Assembly (NCBI GenBank): GCA_032718475.1
Contig: JAUCBJ010007329.1
Location: forward strand, 124,001-188,000
Source: Nemertoderma westbladi
Lineage: Eukaryota > Xenacoelomorpha > Nemertodermatida > Nemertodermatidae
Direction: 5' to 3'
Length of the DNA stretch: 64,000 nt
This document shows positions 54,675 to 64,000 of this stretch, one piece after another (positions within the stretch are counted from its first letter, which is position 1; the number at the start of each line of letters is the position of its first letter). A model generated the notes under the pieces. It saw only the letters and a list, made by a program, of their open reading frames with translations. It searched no databases and was not told the origin of the DNA. The position numbers were made by a program, and so were the translations under genes.

Positions 54675-56825
54675 TGTGACGGGATCTGGGAATCCCGACC
54701 GGTTGGTTATTCTATTTACGCGTCCCCGCCGTGTGTGAAAAGAGTTCGTTGGATTGAGAGTTCTGAAGTTCTTGATTAACATGTATAAAATATAGTGAAT
54801 GAATAATATAAGCACAGTTAATAGGATCAAGTAATAAGTGAATGATATACCGGTAAAAATAGATGATGATGGTAGCGGCAGCGGACGGTAATAGAAGTTG
54901 CCGTTCCGCCCTAACTGAACTGACTAACTAAGTAAAGATATGGGAAACAGTAACTGGTAATATACTGCCCTAGGTTGGCCATATTAGCGGATGCCTGCCC
55001 CACATTGGCTAATAACTTAATTCTCGCCCTCCCATCTCTCTGGGAGTGTTTCCCCCCGCTACTGTCATTCTCTCCCTCCCGGAGGTATAACTTCTGACCC
55101 CCGCTGTGTGTTCCTTTGGGGCCTGTTGTCCCCGTTTATTGGGGTGATACTAGGTTGATTGGCAATCAACCTCGCACTCCCAATATTGCTTAACCCTATT
55201 AGTACCGGGCTATAAAATGTTGTACAAATACCGGGGGGGGGGGGGTCATATAGACCCCCCCCCCCCCCCCCCCCCCCTCTAAAATCTACAAATATTAACG
55301 AAAACGTCTGATTTTTTGTTTGTACGTAGGTATCACTTGTCTGGATCCGACCGAAAAAAAAAAATTTCGAAAAAATGTACTGGGGTGGTTATATTGCAGC
55401 ACCAAAATTACAAGTAGTGCACAATTTTCACAAAATTTGAAAGTTACATTTTCGGCTAATTATTTTTCAATACAGGTTTTCTGGGGTGCAAAATACATTT
55501 GAAAATATTTAAAAATGAAATGATTACTATAAATGGCTGTTTAGTCCTCTCTGCGTAGGAAAAAAATGAAAAAAACAAGTAACCAGCACTTTTCAGTTAG
55601 AACACAACATTTTTAATTCACCAATACGATGCTATAAATTCACATTTTCAGGTTTTCGAGGGTGCTGATTCTAATGGAATACATTTCTAATATGCCAGAT
55701 CATTGCTACTTGTATTTTTCGGCGTAATTTGGCAAATTTTGGTGCTAGCACCAAATTTCGTACCCATCACCAAAAAGTACAAGTTTGCGATGTCCAGTGC
55801 TGTTTTTATTGATTCCATCGGATTCAAGACCCTCATAAACCCGTATAACGCAAGAAACAAGGTGATACTATCTACAGATCAATTTGCATATTTTCCAAAA
55901 TTTGGTGCTGGCACAACAATTTTCACCCACCGGCGAAAAATACAAGTTTGAGAACTCTTATGAAATTTTTACCGATTCCATTGAATTTAGAACCATCACA
56001 AACCCGTATAACGCAAGAAACAAGGTGACACAATCAATTGATATATTTGATGGTTTTCAAAATTTGGTGCTAGCACCACATTTTGCACCCACATCCGAAA
56101 AATACAAGTTTGAGATGTCTAGTTCGATAATTATATATTCCATTGAATTCAGAACAGCCATAAACCTCTAAAACGCAAGAAATAAATTATCACAAGCAAT
56201 TTTATCTCTTGAATGGATTTTCAAAATTTCGTGCTAGCACCAAAATTTGCACACAGCACCGAAAAATACGAGTTTGATACGCTTGGTGCAACTCGTATAT
56301 ATTTCATCGAATCCAGAACCCCAAAAAACCCCAATTGCGTAAAAAACAAGTTTCAAACAATCAATTTACAAAATTGACATATTTCAAAATTTGGTGCTGG
56401 CACCAAAATTTGGCACCCACCGAAAAAAACAAGTTTGAAATTTCTAAATCAATTTATATGAATTCCATCCAATTGCTAACCCCAAAAAACCGGTGTAAAT
56501 CAAAAATAGAGATGTTACAATTAATATTTAATGAAATGTAATTTTCAAAAAACGCCTCAAAAAAAGTGCCAAAAGTAGGGTTAAAAAATGGTGCTATAAC
56601 TCAAAAACTACCCAATATTTTTGAAAACGGTTTTCACTACTAGGAAGACAATAGATTTTTAGGAAAAGTCATAAAATTTCAGACTACCAACTGCGTTTGT
56701 TTCAGAATTATAATAAAAAAACCACGGGGGGGGTCATATTGACCCCCCCCCCCCGGGTTTAATAGGGTTAAAGGCCCTGCTTGGCCAACTTTATGGGGTG
56801 GTTGGCGGAATTGAATTCGCTAACA
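54675..56825 (-). repeat. BEL-2 5' LTR, interrupted by a TTAA transposon
   Basis: Matches the 3' LTR in two parts, 54675-55193 and 56772-56825, separated by the TTAA element at 55194-56767. Followed by TTCCC. The insertion must post-date integration of BEL-2 and probably disables its promoter. Confidence 0.88.
55194..56767. mobile_element. piggyBac-like non-autonomous TTAA transposon, copy 2
   Basis: Flanked by TTAA (55190-55193; 56768-56771), with CCCTATTA termini and poly-G/poly-C hairpins near both ends (about 55233-55277; 56726-56754). No transposase. It is highly similar to copy 1 at 33246 and lacks the nested insertion. The interior consists of five units with period 162-164 bp, each carrying a TTTGGTGCTAGCACCAAA-like palindrome (55738, 55901, 56063, 56227, 56390). 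Small ORFs are repeat by-products. Confidence 0.85.
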
Positions 56826-56830
56826 TTCCC

Positions 56831-57575
56831 AACAAACCTGACTGAAAGATACAGATGCCCCCGGGCCAAATAGGGTTAAAGACCTCGAAAGTACATCAGA
56901 TGCCCTGTTTGTTTTAATGTCGTTCGAGGCAGATAAGACCCTTCAAATTTTATATCACCAATGGGGATACAGAGAGTATTGTGTCTGACAAAGGTGCACA
57001 GTAAATTAGTCATTCAGTTCTTTATTGTTATTCAGCAATAATTCCTCAAAATGCCAAAGATAGTTCCACCCCAGGTCACCGGTGTAAACATTCCTCAAAA
57101 TGAGCCTTCCAGATTGCCAAGCGCTCGCCTGGAGAAACATCCTTCTGTCTCATCCGACCGTACAGGTTGATTGCCGGGCTTTGGCACAGTTGCTACTTTC
57201 ATCGCAGCATGGATGGCATCAACCTGCTGGATGATTAGATCTGCTTTATTACTAATCGAGTATTGCCTATTTAGAGATTTTTTCTGTGGCTTTCACTGCA
57301 TTTTTTTGTTGATGTTGTTTTTGTGCATCGGCTATAATACTATCTTTGGGTTTTGTTCAAGGCCTCTCTAATGTCTAGAATGAGTTGGTGTGCCCAGGGG
57401 ATCTTCTTCCCATTCAGCTGACATGGCTCAGAGGAACAGTTGTTAATGCAGCTGACATTAATGCTGCAGCGAATTGAGTATATTCCTTACAGCTGTTCAT
57501 TTCATCATTTATCGGGATGGAATATCAATTTGAAACTTCAATTGTAAGTCTATCCTTTATAAAGAGGTTATTCAA
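56831..57575. other. Interval without recognisable genes
   Basis: No gene or clear repeat. A 66-codon plus ORF at 57171 is hydrophobic but has no other feature. Confidence 0.3.
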
Positions 57576-57739
57576 TGTAAACCAGTCATGATATGGGATG
57601 GACTTTTTAAGACCCTTGAAGGCCTATGAAGACCCATGAAGGCTTCACTTTGGTCTTTCCCACAAAACCAAGTGATATCAGTCTGGAATATGCGTACTGT
57701 AAGACTGGAGCAGTCAAATACTGATCCTGTATAATTCTT

Positions 57740-57840
57740 ATGCTTGTTATGCTTATTTTCTTTATGGGGCTGCCAAAGCACAATATTTTGCACAGGCTGG
57801 TCCTCACAGCGAAAGCAATATCTTGCAAAGTGGAGGCGAC
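57740..57840 (-). pseudogene. Decayed LINE C-terminal fragment
   Basis: GGGGCTGCCAAAGCACAATATTTTG and GCACAGGCTGGTCCTCACAG match 41815-41895 in the same orientation. This is the segment that encodes CFRREDQPVHNL-like residues on the minus strand there. Here the frame is broken. Confidence 0.55.
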
Positions 57841-57947
57841 TTTTTATTGTGGAACATATTGGGTAATATTAATTATTATTATTATTAATCGACAACAGGC
57901 ATACGTATATGTTATTGTTGAATTACACATTAACTATAATCTAGCTA

Positions 57948-58232
57948 GCAAAGTAAAAGTAAAAGTAAAATTTTTTCGGCCACCATGCCAGGGATTACGC
58001 ACAAAGTCTGACGACTTATTTCCAGTGCGGTCCCCCCAGAACTTTACTCCCCAGAGGAAACTAAAGTACTCATTTAGCTACCACTTAAGGATGCAAGGCA
58101 TAGATGCGCCCTGGCTGGTCCCTTTAAAGTTTTCGTGCCGAAACGAAAACTGCCCTAGCCCATGTGAGGATCGAACCCACGACCTACAGGAGATGTGAAT
58201 TCAATGCAACCACTACACCAAGGTGGAACAAT
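57948..58232 (-). repeat. tRNA-derived SINE (minus strand)
   Basis: The minus strand has TTGGTGTAGTGG (A box, 58210-58221) and GGGTTCGATCC (B box, 58168-58178), both at consensus. A body of about 170 bp follows, and it ends in a (ACTTTT)n tail at about 57950-57972. It is a complete-looking SINE. The tRNA-like part lacks good stem pairing. Confidence 0.75.
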
Positions 58233-58239
58233 CCCTCCC

Positions 58240-58902
58240 TGATTGCAAATAATTTACTCAAATACAAAGCCAAGTAAAGGGCTGAGACAGTTCCTTTTCC
58301 ATTAAATTTCTGCTGTTATTAACCTTTTTGTCAATATCTGGATCCACTCTCATGTACGAAAATACTCTTGTTTCAGAACATATATTCCTAAAATATTATT
58401 CGAAGTCAGCAAGAGATTATTTAGATTGTGGTGATTTATTTTCGTTACCGGCTGAATTTTTCAGGCTTGTCTCATTGACCTCGATACTCAACTGTTCCAA
58501 ATTTCGAGACTGGTCGTGTCTGTAATTTGCCCGTGCTTGTCTAGTATCTTACAATACATACTACGGCGGGCGGGTGTGGAATATACCAATTTTAGACGCC
58601 ACAGTCCGATCAGACTTCCACTTATTGAGTACATTCCTAAATGCCGTTCGCTTTGCTAGGCACTCGTGATTATACCACAAGCACACATTATTGTCGTTAG
58701 TACTATCCCTACTCTTATATGTGTTATTTGCCTCCACTTTAAATAACTGTCCCGCTACATTAAAATATACAATATACATGAACATGATTACAGGACACAT
58801 TCCTTATCATCTTGTCAATTCCCATATACGACCTCATATAATAACATTTAGACCTCTACAAATAGTTTTACAACAATTCGTGACGTAATATTTTACAATT
58901 CC
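58240..58902. other. Interval 3' of PR/SET copy 3
   Basis: No complete gene. The minus frame at 58561-58800 contains LWYNHECLAKRTAFRNVLNKW, which resembles the linker before RT in some LINEs (a W-x2-xC-x3-R pattern), so it may be another LINE fragment. Confidence 0.3.
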
Positions 58903-60384
58903 TTATAGAGAAAATTTTTCAAATTTCGCTATTGAAGCAATATAGTTTCGTAGTACTTTAACATCTTTCATCTCTTCAATATCGTTGACTAGATCTACAG
59001 CATCCAACGTTGAAATGTCTTCATATAGGAATGGTGGTTGAGTGAAAGGGAAATTGGTAGATCCATGAGGTTTCACTCCATCAAACAAGCGGTAGAACCT
59101 CCCAGCTTCGGCGGCAATTACCATTTTTCTCTTCAATCCTTCACCTGGAACGAGTGTAATATTGTGTCTTTTTGACTCAGGGACAACATACCATGTAAGT
59201 AGTTCTTGTCCAGCTAAGATGTTTTCAATGACAACCATAAACAATCGCTTGTTATCATGGAATGTAACTATATTTTGTTGCTGTTGGTGATTGGCAGAAT
59301 TTATAAAACGAGCCCAGTTTGAGAATCGACTATCTTCACAATCTATACTGGTCTTTATACCATACCTCCCTGTCGGAATTTTAGAACCTCTAGACGTTTT
59401 ACCCTCTAGTCTTATAATAGTACCTAATGGTATATCTTGAGCAGCAAAAGCCCCCAAACCAGCTCCCCGGATTGACGATTTCTTAATAATAATGTTGGAT
59501 GGAGTTGTTAACATCGCTCTGTTGATCATTCCGGGTATAGTAGGGGAGTTGTGTTGAACAAATATCTGTGTAATATTTACAACAGCTGGTAGGAGTTTGG
59601 TAAATATATATTTCTGAATGTAAATGGTGGGGTTTCCCAATTTAGGTGAACCTGGTGATTGCGCCTGTTCTATTGGAAAGTTTATTTTCTCACAGTCATC
59701 TGTCCAACCTTTTAATTTATTGTCATTTTCACAATTTCCTGATTTAATATGTAATTCATCAAGTGACAAACCAATAGGAATCGTAACTCCTTGATTGGAT
59801 GGAAGAATAAAATAGGGCCTCGCCATAGCGTAACCCATTCCATACCAGGTTAGGAGTTCTTCCCCTTTACTAATGTTTCGAGATGTAATATAGTAAATGT
59901 GTTCATTGTACGACTTTGCAACAACATTTTGCTCTTCCAAAAAGTTTGCTGCATTGACATATCTCGGCCAATTTGATGATTCAGAATTTTCAGAATTTAA
60001 TCGCAATTTTGTCAATGAACTTCCACGGCTTTCAATAGACCAACTGTAAACATTCAATGACTCATTTGTGTGTCTTCCATGGTATTCAACGATACCTCCA
60101 CATTCAAAGAATGTCCCAATTGGTAAATCTCTGTCAGCGAATGCACCCAATCCAGCACCTGGTATAGTTGAAGTACGAAGTTCTATCCATCCAGTAGGTG
60201 CAGTTAACTTAGAACGATTCGGAGTTCCCATTGGAATGTCATTATCATGCATAAAGATTAGCGGACTAAGTATTGTGGCATTTTCTAAATCCACCATTGG
60301 ATTTGTATCATGTTGAAACAATCCTTGAACAATGGCTATGTTATAAAGAGCCAGTAGAACGTTAAATCCTTTGGTCACACTCAT
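58903..60384 (-). CDS. Double PR/SET-domain protein with signal peptide (copy 3, mosaic)
   Basis: A single-exon 493-residue ORF starts at the ATG (60382-60384). Residues 6-21 are hydrophobic and end IVQG-LFQ, like a cleavable signal peptide. PR/SET 1 (about 66-186) has all the family motifs. PR/SET 2 (about 298-404) lacks about eight residues found in copies 1 and 2 (GRY is followed directly by GIKT, at 340-344), and its end motif reads LLTWYVV instead of LLxWYG, so this domain may be impaired. Residues 50-95 are almost identical to copy 2, while residues 110-325 are almost identical to copy 1. C218 and C231 keep the C-x12-C spacing. The frame is intact. Function is unknown. Confidence 0.82.
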   Translation of the reverse strand: MSVTKGFNVLLALYNIAIVQGLFQHDTNPMVDLENATILSPLIFMHDNDIPMGTPNRSKLTAPTGWIELRTSTIPGAGLGAFADRDLPIGTFFECGGIVEYHGRHTNESLNVYSWSIESRGSSLTKLRLNSENSESSNWPRYVNAANFLEEQNVVAKSYNEHIYYITSRNISKGEELLTWYGMGYAMARPYFILPSNQGVTIPIGLSLDELHIKSGNCENDNKLKGWTDDCEKINFPIEQAQSPGSPKLGNPTIYIQKYIFTKLLPAVVNITQIFVQHNSPTIPGMINRAMLTTPSNIIIKKSSIRGAGLGAFAAQDIPLGTIIRLEGKTSRGSKIPTGRYGIKTSIDCEDSRFSNWARFINSANHQQQQNIVTFHDNKRLFMVVIENILAGQELLTWYVVPESKRHNITLVPGEGLKRKMVIAAEAGRFYRLFDGVKPHGSTNFPFTQPPFLYEDISTLDAVDLVNDIEEMKDVKVLRNYIASIAKFEKFSL

Positions 60385-60504
60385 AATTGGTGGAGTTAAT
60401 ATAGTTTTTATTTTGAAAAACTAGACGTTTATTGCTGCCCAAGTTGAAATGTTTGAGTTTACTACTACTACTAGGTCGAGCGAGCTCAGAGTGAGTGAGA
60501 TTTG

Positions 60505-61715
60505 TATGTTTAATATTTAGTGTTGTACTTTGTGTTTGTGTGTTTATACTTGTATGTTTAATATTTAGCGCTGGAATTAGTGTTTGTGTGTTTATACTTG
60601 TATGTTTAATATTTAGTGCTGCACTTAGTGTTTGTGTGATTATACTTGTATGTTTAATATTCAGCGCTGGAATTAGTGCTTGTGTGTTTATACTTGTATG
60701 TTTAATATTTAGTGCTGCACTTAGTGTTTGTGTGTTTATACTTGTATGTTTAATATTCAGTGCTGGAATTAGTGTTTGTGTGTTTATACTTATATGTTTA
60801 ATATTTAGTGCTGCACTTAGTGTTTGTGTGTTTATACTTGTATGTTTAATATTTAGTGCTGCACTTAGTGTTTGTGTGTTTATACTTGTATGTTTAGTAT
60901 TTAGTGCTGCACTTAGTGTTTGTGTGTTTACACTTGTATGTTTAATCTTTAGTGCTGCACTTAGTGTTTGTGTGTTTACACTTGTATGTTTAATATTCAG
61001 TGCTGGAATTAGTGTTTGTGTGTTTATACTTGTATGTTTAATTTAGTGCTGCACTTAGTGTTTGTGTGTTTATACTTGTATGTTTAATATTCAGTGCTGG
61101 AATTAGTGTTTGTGTGTTTATACTTGTGTGTTTAATATTTAGTGCTGCACTTAGTGTTTGTGTGTTTATACTTGTATGTTTAATATTTAGTGCTGCACTT
61201 AGTGTTTGTGTGTTTACACTTGTATGTTTAATATTTAGTGCTGCACTTAGTGATTGTGTGTTTACACTTGTATGTTTAATATTTAGTGCTGCACTTAGTG
61301 TTTGTGTGTTTACACTTGTTTGTTTAATATGTAGTGTTGCACTTAGTCTTTGTGTGTTCACACTTGTATGTTTAATATATAGTGCTGCGCTTAGTGTTTG
61401 TGTGTTTTTGTTTATACTTGTATGTTTAACATTTAGTGTTGCCCTTAGTGTTTTTGTGTTCACACTTGTATGTTTAATATTTAACGCTGCACTTAGTGTT
61501 TGTGTGTTTATACTTGTATGTTTAATATTTAGTGCTGCACTTAGTGTTTGTGTTTACACTTGTATGTATAATATTTAGTGTTGCACTTAGTGTTTGTGTG
61601 TTCACACTTATATGTTTAATATTTAGTGCAGCGCTTAGTGTTTGTGTGTTTATACTTGTATGTTTAATACTTAGTGTTGCACTTAGTGTTTTGTGTGTTT
61701 ACACTTGTATCTTTT
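60505..61715. repeat. 48-bp minisatellite (about 25 copies)
   Basis: The unit contains GTATGTTTAATATTTAGTGC, then TGCACTTAGTGTTTGTGTGT, then TTATACTT. Two main variants exist: GTGCTGCACTTAG and GTGCTGGAATTAG. Both strands stay open (LVCLIFSAALSVCVFI on plus, NTQTLSAALNIKHTSI on minus) because 48 is a multiple of three. I do not consider either frame a gene. Confidence 0.93.
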
Positions 61716-61804
61716 ACAGAAGTTAAAGTTACATGGACACAGCCGAATGTGTAGGCCTGTAGGCGTTGGAAGTTATTTTACTGAAATATTTTCTAATTGA
61801 TGTC

Positions 61805-62025
61805 CTATATAGAGATAACACGTTCGTGGGGCCTTCGCGCAGGACGAGGCCCAGTTATGAGATACAAATTAAATTGAGCGACTGTATCACAAAATCAGTA
61901 TTTGAGAAATTTAACCATACCGACAATCAATCAAAGAAAGGGGGACAGTACGTGTTCAGCCCTTTTAATCTGCACCCCCCCCCCCCCCCCCCCTTCCTAC
62001 CAACCAATACATAACCGCGACATCT
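61805..62025 (+). repeat. Dispersed repeat with C-rich tract
   Basis: Matches the reverse complement of 32205-32425 in several blocks (ACACGTTCGTGGGGCC, GGGGGACAGTACGTGTTCA) and ends in a poly-C tract at 61976-61992. Non-coding. Confidence 0.6.
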
Positions 62026-62812
62026 ACCACCCAAGGGGCGGAAGGGTAGCATAAACTTATTTCCAATCACACGTTCAATATGCGAAGCGATGTGGTTTAT
62101 AGGAAATATCGAGAATTCGAGGAAATCGAGAATACGAGAAACTCGATCGAAATACCTGCTCATCCCAGTATCCGTCCGTAGTCACCGGACAGCTGCGGTT
62201 TATTCCCGTAGAACAGTAGAATTCCTGCAGCTTCCGACCCAATTCGATTACGAATTCGCCTCACACTTTCGCATGGCAGAGAACGTAATCCGTTGCGATA
62301 CACATCTGCCCGGCTTTCAACAATTTCCCCCAGGCGATCCCAGGATCCGGCTGTCCAGGCCACCGCTAAACCCAAATCGCAATCCTCGTCGATTCGTCCA
62401 GTCGTCGACGTAAGTCGGACTCTTCCCACCGCACTCCAAGGTGGGTGGCCTGGGTGAGGCATGAGGAACTTGGCAGTGGCCCGCATTACGATCCGACCGA
62501 CCGCCATATTCCCAGTGTAGTAAATAGAATCTTACTGACAAGCAAGCAATTCCGTAGTATTTATTCCTCAGTTAATCGCATCTTGATGCCACTCGGCTGC
62601 TCGGGTCCAGATACATAGGACTGTCGGAAACTGTTTAGATGAAGAAGTTGTTTAGATGGCCTTGCCATGTTGCCAACGACCAACGACCTGAAGACGGTAC
62701 CGGTACCATACTGTAATCCTGTAGTCTCCTAGCAACCAGCTGATGCCAAGCCTAATAATTTTTGGGTATATTAATTTATTATAACCGTAAGACAGTAGTT
62801 ACACAGATGCTG
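62026..62812. other. Interval without recognised genes
   Basis: A GC-richer patch at 62160-62510 has a 115-codon minus frame and overlapping plus frames, but no motif. It could be an exon or a decayed element. Nothing else was seen. Confidence 0.3.
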
Positions 62813-63058
62813 CACGAAGACCCCACGCAAATTCAACTTGGAAAATTTCTAAACTTTGGCCAGACTACATGTGTACCAAGTTTGGTTAAATTTCATTAAC
62901 ATTTGGCTGAGTTATTAACGTATAAAATTGGACACGACAGAACGACAGAACAACAGATCGACAGATCGACAGAACAACAGACACACCGATTGAGTTAGTG
63001 GTACCTGTATGCTAAGCTCGCTTACTTTCGTCACTCGCCCCACATATACTGTAGAGAT
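62813..63058. repeat. Dispersed repeat, copy 1 (pairs with 63620-63895)
   Basis: Shares with 63690-63880 the blocks AAGTTT(G/C)G(T/G)TTAATTTCAT, GAGTTATTA(A/G)CG, a GACGACAGA-like purine stretch and the end GTAC(C)...ATGCTAAG(G)CT(T)CGCT. The order is the same and both are on the plus strand. Confidence 0.55.
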
Positions 63059-63106
63059 AACATATAGAGATAACATATATAGAGATAACATATAGAGATA
63101 ACAACA
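63054..63106. repeat. GATAACATATAGA microsatellite
   Basis: TAGAGATAACATA repeated about four times. Confidence 0.85.
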
Positions 63107-63535
63107 TTAATAATATATCAGAACAATGTATGAAGTTTATTATTCATTGTAATAATTTTTTTTCTCTTATAGTATTACGGATGGTATTTAGAGCAAAAAG
63201 TAACTAAACAGATGGTACTCCCTTCATTAAAATCTTGTTACTTCCATCATTAAAATAAAATGGCTACTCAATCAAGCGTTGTTAAACACTTTAAAGCAAT
63301 TGGTTAACAGTAGTGGTTAATTTGTCACAGATAAATTGGGGGACTTAGCTAGAATAACTGAAGTGTCTTGGCATGGAGGTTTACATCGCTATAATAATTG
63401 GTTCTCGGTCAGTGAATGAATTGATTTGAATAATTGGAGCAGCTACGTATAATTCGAACCTGACAATTAATTGCATTCAGACAATCAGACACTTAAAAGA
63501 TAATTTGGGAACTAGAAATCTTGAGTGCATTAATG

Positions 63536-63895
63536 ACACGTTCGTGGAGCCTTCACGCAGCACGAAGTGAGCAAAGCCTTTAGCATATGGGCACCATTAA
63601 CGAGTTGTCTACCATTAGTCAGAAGTCTTTAACACAATACTCGTCCTCATATTTTGCCTCGTTACGTTCGTTCGTTTTTGACCAAACTTCAGGTTCTTTC
63701 TAAACTTTTGACGGACTACATACCTACTAAGTTTCGTTTAATTTCATCATGGAATAACCGAGTTATTAGCGATCAAAAATTTACGACGACGACAGATGAC
63801 AACGACGACAGCCAACTCGCCAATGGTACCCATATGCTAAGGCTTCGCTCACTTCGTGGCTCGCCCTACTGTGTACAGTAGGGGTGGCACTCTAT
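63536..63895. repeat. Dispersed repeat, copy 2
   Basis: Starts with ACACGTTCGTGGAGCCTTC, shared with 61822, and continues with the blocks listed for 62813-63058. The two dispersed repeats may be parts of one larger family. No coding function. Confidence 0.5.
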
Positions 63896-64000
63896 TTACT
63901 GTACTTTGATCTGCAGTGTATGTTGTTGTGTTTACCTTACCGCATTGAGTATTCTAGTGTATAGCTTTTACCAAAGGTTAGTAAGTACTGCAGGCACAAT

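Larger units (their letters stand above)
44018..56830 (-). mobile_element. BEL-2: complete-length BEL/Pao element on the minus strand, no DDE integrase core seen
   Basis: Direct 589-bp LTRs (44023-44611 and 54675-56825, the latter interrupted by a TTAA transposon) are flanked by a perfect TTCCC duplication (44018-44022; 56826-56830), the 5-bp length expected for BEL/Pao. A polypurine tract (minus strand GGGGGGGAG, 44612-44620) abuts the 3' LTR. Reading 5' to 3' on the minus strand: gag (54616-51032, several stops and frame changes), zinc knuckle, protease, RT and RNase H (51001-46817), an unassigned C-terminal domain, a coiled coil and a triple zinc-knuckle region (to 45305). Few differences between LTRs were seen, so insertion is fairly recent. 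No DDE integrase core was found. Confidence 0.85.

Noticed and set aside
60495-61578. Hydrophobic ORFs (plus strand) that look like multi-pass membrane proteins
   Set aside because: They translate the 48-bp minisatellite; the opposite strand is equally open, and the frame is lost where one unit has an indel.
62160-62507. 115-codon minus ORF in a GC-richer patch
   Set aside because: No recognisable motif, overlapping frames on both strands, no splice or promoter evidence.

Overview
The window is eukaryotic, almost certainly from an invertebrate animal. Two BEL/Pao-type LTR retroelements, a Ty3/gypsy remnant, several LINE remnants, tRNA-derived SINEs and long minisatellites occupy most of it. 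The only genes that look like host genes are three single-exon members of one family with two PRDM-type PR/SET domains. Nothing bacterial or viral (capsid, env) was seen. The species cannot be named from the sequence.

Layout. 1-4.08 kb: PR/SET gene 1 (minus), a SINE, an 18-bp minisatellite and a T-rich degenerate array. 4.08-20.26 kb: a 16-kb BEL/Pao element (here BEL-1) with about 2.3-kb LTRs and one unbroken 2953-codon gag-pol ORF. A short hairpin repeat occurs eight times inside it. 20.3-25.2 kb: T-rich repeat, a 5'-truncated gypsy pol with one frameshift, then an inverted copy of the minisatellite unit and about 105 copies of a CACGG pentamer. 25-32.4 kb: no gene, several interspersed repeats including a large inverted pair. 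32.4-35.4 kb: a dead LINE split by a TTAA-flanked, piggyBac-like non-autonomous transposon that itself carries a nested repeat. 35.7-39.3 kb: a 17-bp minisatellite broken by a CR1/L2-like LINE insertion, a 21-bp repeat and a homogeneous 39-bp array. 39.9-41.5 kb: PR/SET gene 2 (plus). 41.6-44.0 kb: LINE debris. 44.0-56.8 kb: a second BEL/Pao element (BEL-2, minus strand), bounded by 589-bp LTRs and a perfect 5-bp target duplication TTCCC. Its 5' LTR is split by a second TTAA element. 56.8-64 kb: LINE and SINE debris, PR/SET gene 3 (minus), a 48-bp minisatellite and further dispersed repeats.

Most notable points. (1) The PR/SET proteins begin with a signal peptide or signal anchor and carry N-glycosylation sequons, which is odd for a normally nuclear domain; gene 3 is a visible mosaic of genes 1 and 2. 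(2) In BEL-1 the hairpin repeat sits in the coding sequence in all three reading frames and shows a compensatory stem change. (3) BEL-2 has LTRs and a target duplication but no recognisable DDE integrase core; that place holds an unassigned domain with a possible OTU-like cysteine motif, followed in the same frame by a region with three CCHC knuckles, separated only by single stop codons. (4) The two BEL-1 LTRs are almost identical over their first 1.2 kb and clearly diverged after that. (5) The TTAA elements contain five 163-bp units, each centred on an 18-bp palindrome, and have poly-G/poly-C hairpins near both ends.

All family names rest on motifs read by eye; no database search was possible.
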